DNA of 39,586 nt from positions 1 through 39,586 of the forward strand of contig JAGWUH010000034.1 in assembly GCA_028868535.1 (NCBI GenBank), given 5' to 3'. Positions 37,374 through 39,586 of this stretch are shown here, in pieces. The stretch comes from Sphingomonadales bacterium. GTDB taxonomy: Bacteria; Pseudomonadota; Alphaproteobacteria; Sphingomonadales; Sphingomonadaceae. A program made the translations under genes and the position numbers. Below the pieces are notes generated by a model, which was not told the DNA's origin, did not search any database, and saw only the letters and a list, made by a program, of their open reading frames with translations. How positions within the stretch are numbered: position 1 is the first letter of the stretch; the number at the start of each line of letters is the position of its first letter.

Positions 37374-38336
37374 TTAGGGGCGAGCGGCCTCTCTAGTTGC
37401 GGCGGTCGAGGCCAGCAAGGAGCCAATTTCACCGGCAAGCAGCCCGGGATCGAAGTTGTAGGTCATGATCTGGCCCGAAAGCCGCACCAGCTCAGCATGC
37501 GCGGCGATGATCCGAGCCTGCCGTTCGCGCGATGCACCGGCCAGCGCGCGCGACAGCTCCGCCCGTGCCAGGTCGAGCACCGCCGCCTGGCGCTCGCGCT
37601 CCTGCCGCGTGCCGAACAGCGCCACAAGCTGCCCGCGCCGCGCGAAATCGTCGTCGCCTTCCGCCAGCAGCGCCTGCATCACCGCGTGGACCTTGCCGAG
37701 GTCCTGCTCGACGAAGGCCAGCGCCGCGCCGGGCGATCCCTGCGCCGCGGCGATCGCCGCCCCCCGCGTCGCGCCATCGGCCTGGGGCGCCTCCCGCGCC
37801 AGGATCGCGTTCATCGCCCCCTCGCCCAGCGGCGCGAAGCGCAGGATGCGGCAGCGTGAGCGGATCGTCGGGATCAACCGGCCGATGCGGTGCGTCACCA
37901 GCAGGAAGTAAGTCCCGGCGGGTGGCTCCTCGAGGCTCTTGAGCAGCGCGTTGACCGCCGATTTCTCGAGATCGTCCGCCGGATCGATGATCACCGCGCG
38001 CCGCGTGCCCAGCGTCGGCCGCGTCGTCAGCCGGTGCTGCAGGCTGCGAATCTCGTCGATCGGGATCGAACGCTTGCGGCGATAGTCGTCCCCCGCCTCG
38101 CGCTTCTTGCCCTCTTCCTTGTTCTCCGGCGGATGTTCTGGGATCAGGATGTCGGGATGGGCCCCGGGCGCTGGCTGCGGCACGCCTGGCTCGGCCACCA
38201 GCTCGGCCGCCGCCGCCCGCGCGAACGCACCTTTGCCGATCCCCTGCACGCCCGACAGGATCCAGGCATGATGCATCCGCGGCGAGGCCAGCGCCGCCCG
38301 CCATTCACGCCAGGCTTCGCCATGGCCTTCCAGCAT
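37374..38336 (-). CDS. holB: DNA polymerase III delta-prime subunit
   Basis: 320-residue clamp-loader subunit. It has a P-loop-like GVQGIGKG near residue 30, the sensor region NALLKSLEEPPAGTYFLL and the arginine-finger-type SRC motif (IRSRCRIL). The zinc-binding cysteine cluster of E. coli delta-prime is missing; a charged Glu/Lys/Arg-rich insert occupies that place. Starts: ATG 38336 shares one base with the tmk stop; an in-frame GTG at 38339 would overlap it by 4 nt. Either is possible. Confidence 0.93.
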   Translation of the reverse strand: MLEGHGEAWREWRAALASPRMHHAWILSGVQGIGKGAFARAAAAELVAEPGVPQPAPGAHPDILIPEHPPENKEEGKKREAGDDYRRKRSIPIDEIRSLQHRLTTRPTLGTRRAVIIDPADDLEKSAVNALLKSLEEPPAGTYFLLVTHRIGRLIPTIRSRCRILRFAPLGEGAMNAILAREAPQADGATRGAAIAAAQGSPGAALAFVEQDLGKVHAVMQALLAEGDDDFARRGQLVALFGTRQERERQAAVLDLARAELSRALAGASRERQARIIAAHAELVRLSGQIMTYNFDPGLLAGEIGSLLASTAATREAARP

Positions 38337-38965
38337 CACAGCCCCAGCGCCGCCAGCACGGCGCGGTGCACCGCCTCCGGCGGGCCATCCCCTTCGACGA
38401 CGGCGAAGCGATCCGGCTCCGCCAGCGCGAACCGGTTGAAGGCGTCGAGTACGTTCGCATGGTAGGCGAGGTCGCGGCCGCCAATGCGATCGCTGACTCC
38501 GCGGTCACGCAGGGCCAGCCGGTATGCGGTTTGTCCCGATTCAACCGTCAGCAGCACGGTCAGGTCGGGAAGCAGTCCCTCGCTGCCGATCGCATGCAGC
38601 GCCCGGATGTCGGCATCCTGCAATCCCCCGCCCCCGCCCTGGTAGGCCCGGCTCGAATCGAGAAACCGGTCGCAGACCACCCAGGCCCCGCGCCCCAGCG
38701 CCGGTCGGATCAGCTTCTCGACGTGGTCCGAACGCGCCGCCGCGAACAGCAGCGCTTCCGCCCGCGCGCCCCAGCCCTCGCCATCGGTGCTCAGCAACAG
38801 CCCGCGGATCGCCTCCGCGCCCGGGGTGCCGCCGGGCTCGCGGGTCAGCACCACCTCCGTCCCGCGCGCGCGCAGCGCCTCGGCCAGCAGGCGCGCCTGG
38901 GTGGACTTGCCCGCACCCTCGCCCCCTTCGAACGCGATGAAGCGGCCGCGCGCCGACGCGCTCAC
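38336..38965 (-). CDS. tmk: Thymidylate kinase
   Basis: 209-residue kinase converting dTMP to dTDP. Walker A is FEGGEGAGKSTQ at residues 13-24; the DR motif is CDRFLDSSRAYQGGG; LREPGGTPGAE is the P-loop-proximal dTMP-binding segment (TREPGG). Length is normal. GTG start overlaps the preceding carboxypeptidase stop by 4 nt (GTGA). Linkage tmk-holB is common because both serve DNA replication. Confidence 0.96.
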   Translation of the reverse strand: MSASARGRFIAFEGGEGAGKSTQARLLAEALRARGTEVVLTREPGGTPGAEAIRGLLLSTDGEGWGARAEALLFAAARSDHVEKLIRPALGRGAWVVCDRFLDSSRAYQGGGGGLQDADIRALHAIGSEGLLPDLTVLLTVESGQTAYRLALRDRGVSDRIGGRDLAYHANVLDAFNRFALAEPDRFAVVEGDGPPEAVHRAVLAALGL

Positions 38966-39586
38966 CGCAGGAGCCCAGACAGGCCGGCCCGCAGCCGCGC
39001 CGCCACGCTGTCGACGCGGGCGACGTCGGCGGACGCCACCAGCGGCACTTCCGCCGGCGGCTGCTGCCCCACGCGCACTTCCAGGATCGCCACTTCCTGC
39101 CCCTTGGCGATCGGCGCCACCAGCGGCCCGTTGTAGCGGACCCGCGCCTTGACCGGCGCCGTCACCCCGCGCGGCATCGTCATGTCGATCGCCTGGGCCG
39201 TCTCCAGCCCGACGCTGGCGGCATCGCCCTGCTGCACCTCGGCATCGGCGAGAATGCGACCGGCCGGATAGATCCGCCGCGATTCCCAGGCCGCGAACCC
39301 CCAGTCGAGCAGCGCGCGCGAAACCCTGGCGCGCTCCTTGCCATTGGGCATGTGCGCGATCACCATGATCAGCCGCCGCCCGTCGCGCGTGGCGGAACCG
39401 AGGAAATTGTACCCCGCCTCGTTGGTGAAGCCGGTCTTGATCCCGTCCGCCCCGGGGATCACCCCCAGCGTCGGATCATGGTTGGGCTGGGTGATGCCGT
39501 TCCAGGTCATCCCCGGCTTGCCGATATAGGTGCGATAGTACTGCGGAAACCGCGTCAGCATCGCCTGCGCCAGCCGCGTCAGGTCG
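38962..39586 (-). CDS. D-alanyl-D-alanine carboxypeptidase (5' partial)
   Basis: C-terminal 207 residues of a PBP5/6-type peptidase that trims the terminal D-Ala from peptidoglycan pentapeptides in the periplasm. The frame is open at the window edge, so the signal peptide and SxxK/SxN motifs lie outside. The KTG motif is seen in GADGIKTGFTNEAGYN, followed by RLIMVIAHMPNGKERA and the all-beta C-terminal domain (VRYNGPLVAPIAKGQEVA). It is upstream of tmk with a 4-nt overlap. dacA/dacC cannot be told apart from this part. Confidence 0.93.
   Translation of the reverse strand, partial: DLTRLAQAMLTRFPQYYRTYIGKPGMTWNGITQPNHDPTLGVIPGADGIKTGFTNEAGYNFLGSATRDGRRLIMVIAHMPNGKERARVSRALLDWGFAAWESRRIYPAGRILADAEVQQGDAASVGLETAQAIDMTMPRGVTAPVKARVRYNGPLVAPIAKGQEVAILEVRVGQQPPAEVPLVASADVARVDSVAARLRAGLSGLLR

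Overview
The window is about 39.6 kb of very GC-rich, densely packed chromosomal DNA from an alphaproteobacterium, most likely a member of the Sphingomonadales. Four things support this: an E1-beta pyruvate dehydrogenase subunit with its own lipoyl domain, the gene string dusB-ntrB-ntrC-ntrY-ntrX-hfq-hflX, a lipA-coq10 pair close to cinA and ispDF, and an Hfq with two tandem Sm domains. I see no rRNA, tRNA, CRISPR array, prophage or insertion sequence. The taxonomic call is an inference from gene content.

Layout. Positions 1-2376 hold pdhA (5' end cut by the window) and pdhB. Positions 2585-8067 are an orphan surface or pilus-type module: two tandem paralogous TadG-like von Willebrand factor A proteins followed by two TadE-like minor pseudopilins, with no secretion ATPase or secretin in view. 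Both VWA genes have a CtrA-like box (TTAA-N7-TTAG) 58-59 nt upstream of their start codons. Next come a squalene/phytoene-synthase-like (NDUFAF6-like) protein and an exported EF-hand protein.

Positions 9310-13696 (minus strand) are gyrA, a DUF952 gene and trmFO, probably one transcript. Divergent from gyrA are an exported TPR-like protein and a RoxA/YcfD-type ribosomal oxygenase. A dispersed-repeat-like element with inverted ends separates roxA from the convergent beta-carbonic anhydrase and rluE pair. Then come an exported protein of unknown function, lipA and coq10, a DUF4188 gene and TetR regulator sharing a divergent promoter full of operator copies, and the minus-strand operon ispDF, secreted hypothetical, cinA.

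Positions 23829-33358 carry the dusB-ntr-hfq-hflX cluster: a tRNA dihydrouridine synthase, two nitrogen-type two-component systems, a double-Sm Hfq and the ribosome-associated GTPase HflX. The rest is on the minus strand: mazG, then a tightly overlapping housekeeping operon, transcribed right to left, of a D-Ala-D-Ala carboxypeptidase (cut by the window end), tmk, holB, metG, tatD and a PhnP-like metallo-hydrolase.

The most interesting items are the double-Sm Hfq, the CtrA-boxed tandem VWA/TadE module with EF-hand loops in a TadE, the four-site TetR operator set, the intergenic element that supplies the stop codons of both flanking genes, and the inverted repeat at the ntrY start.
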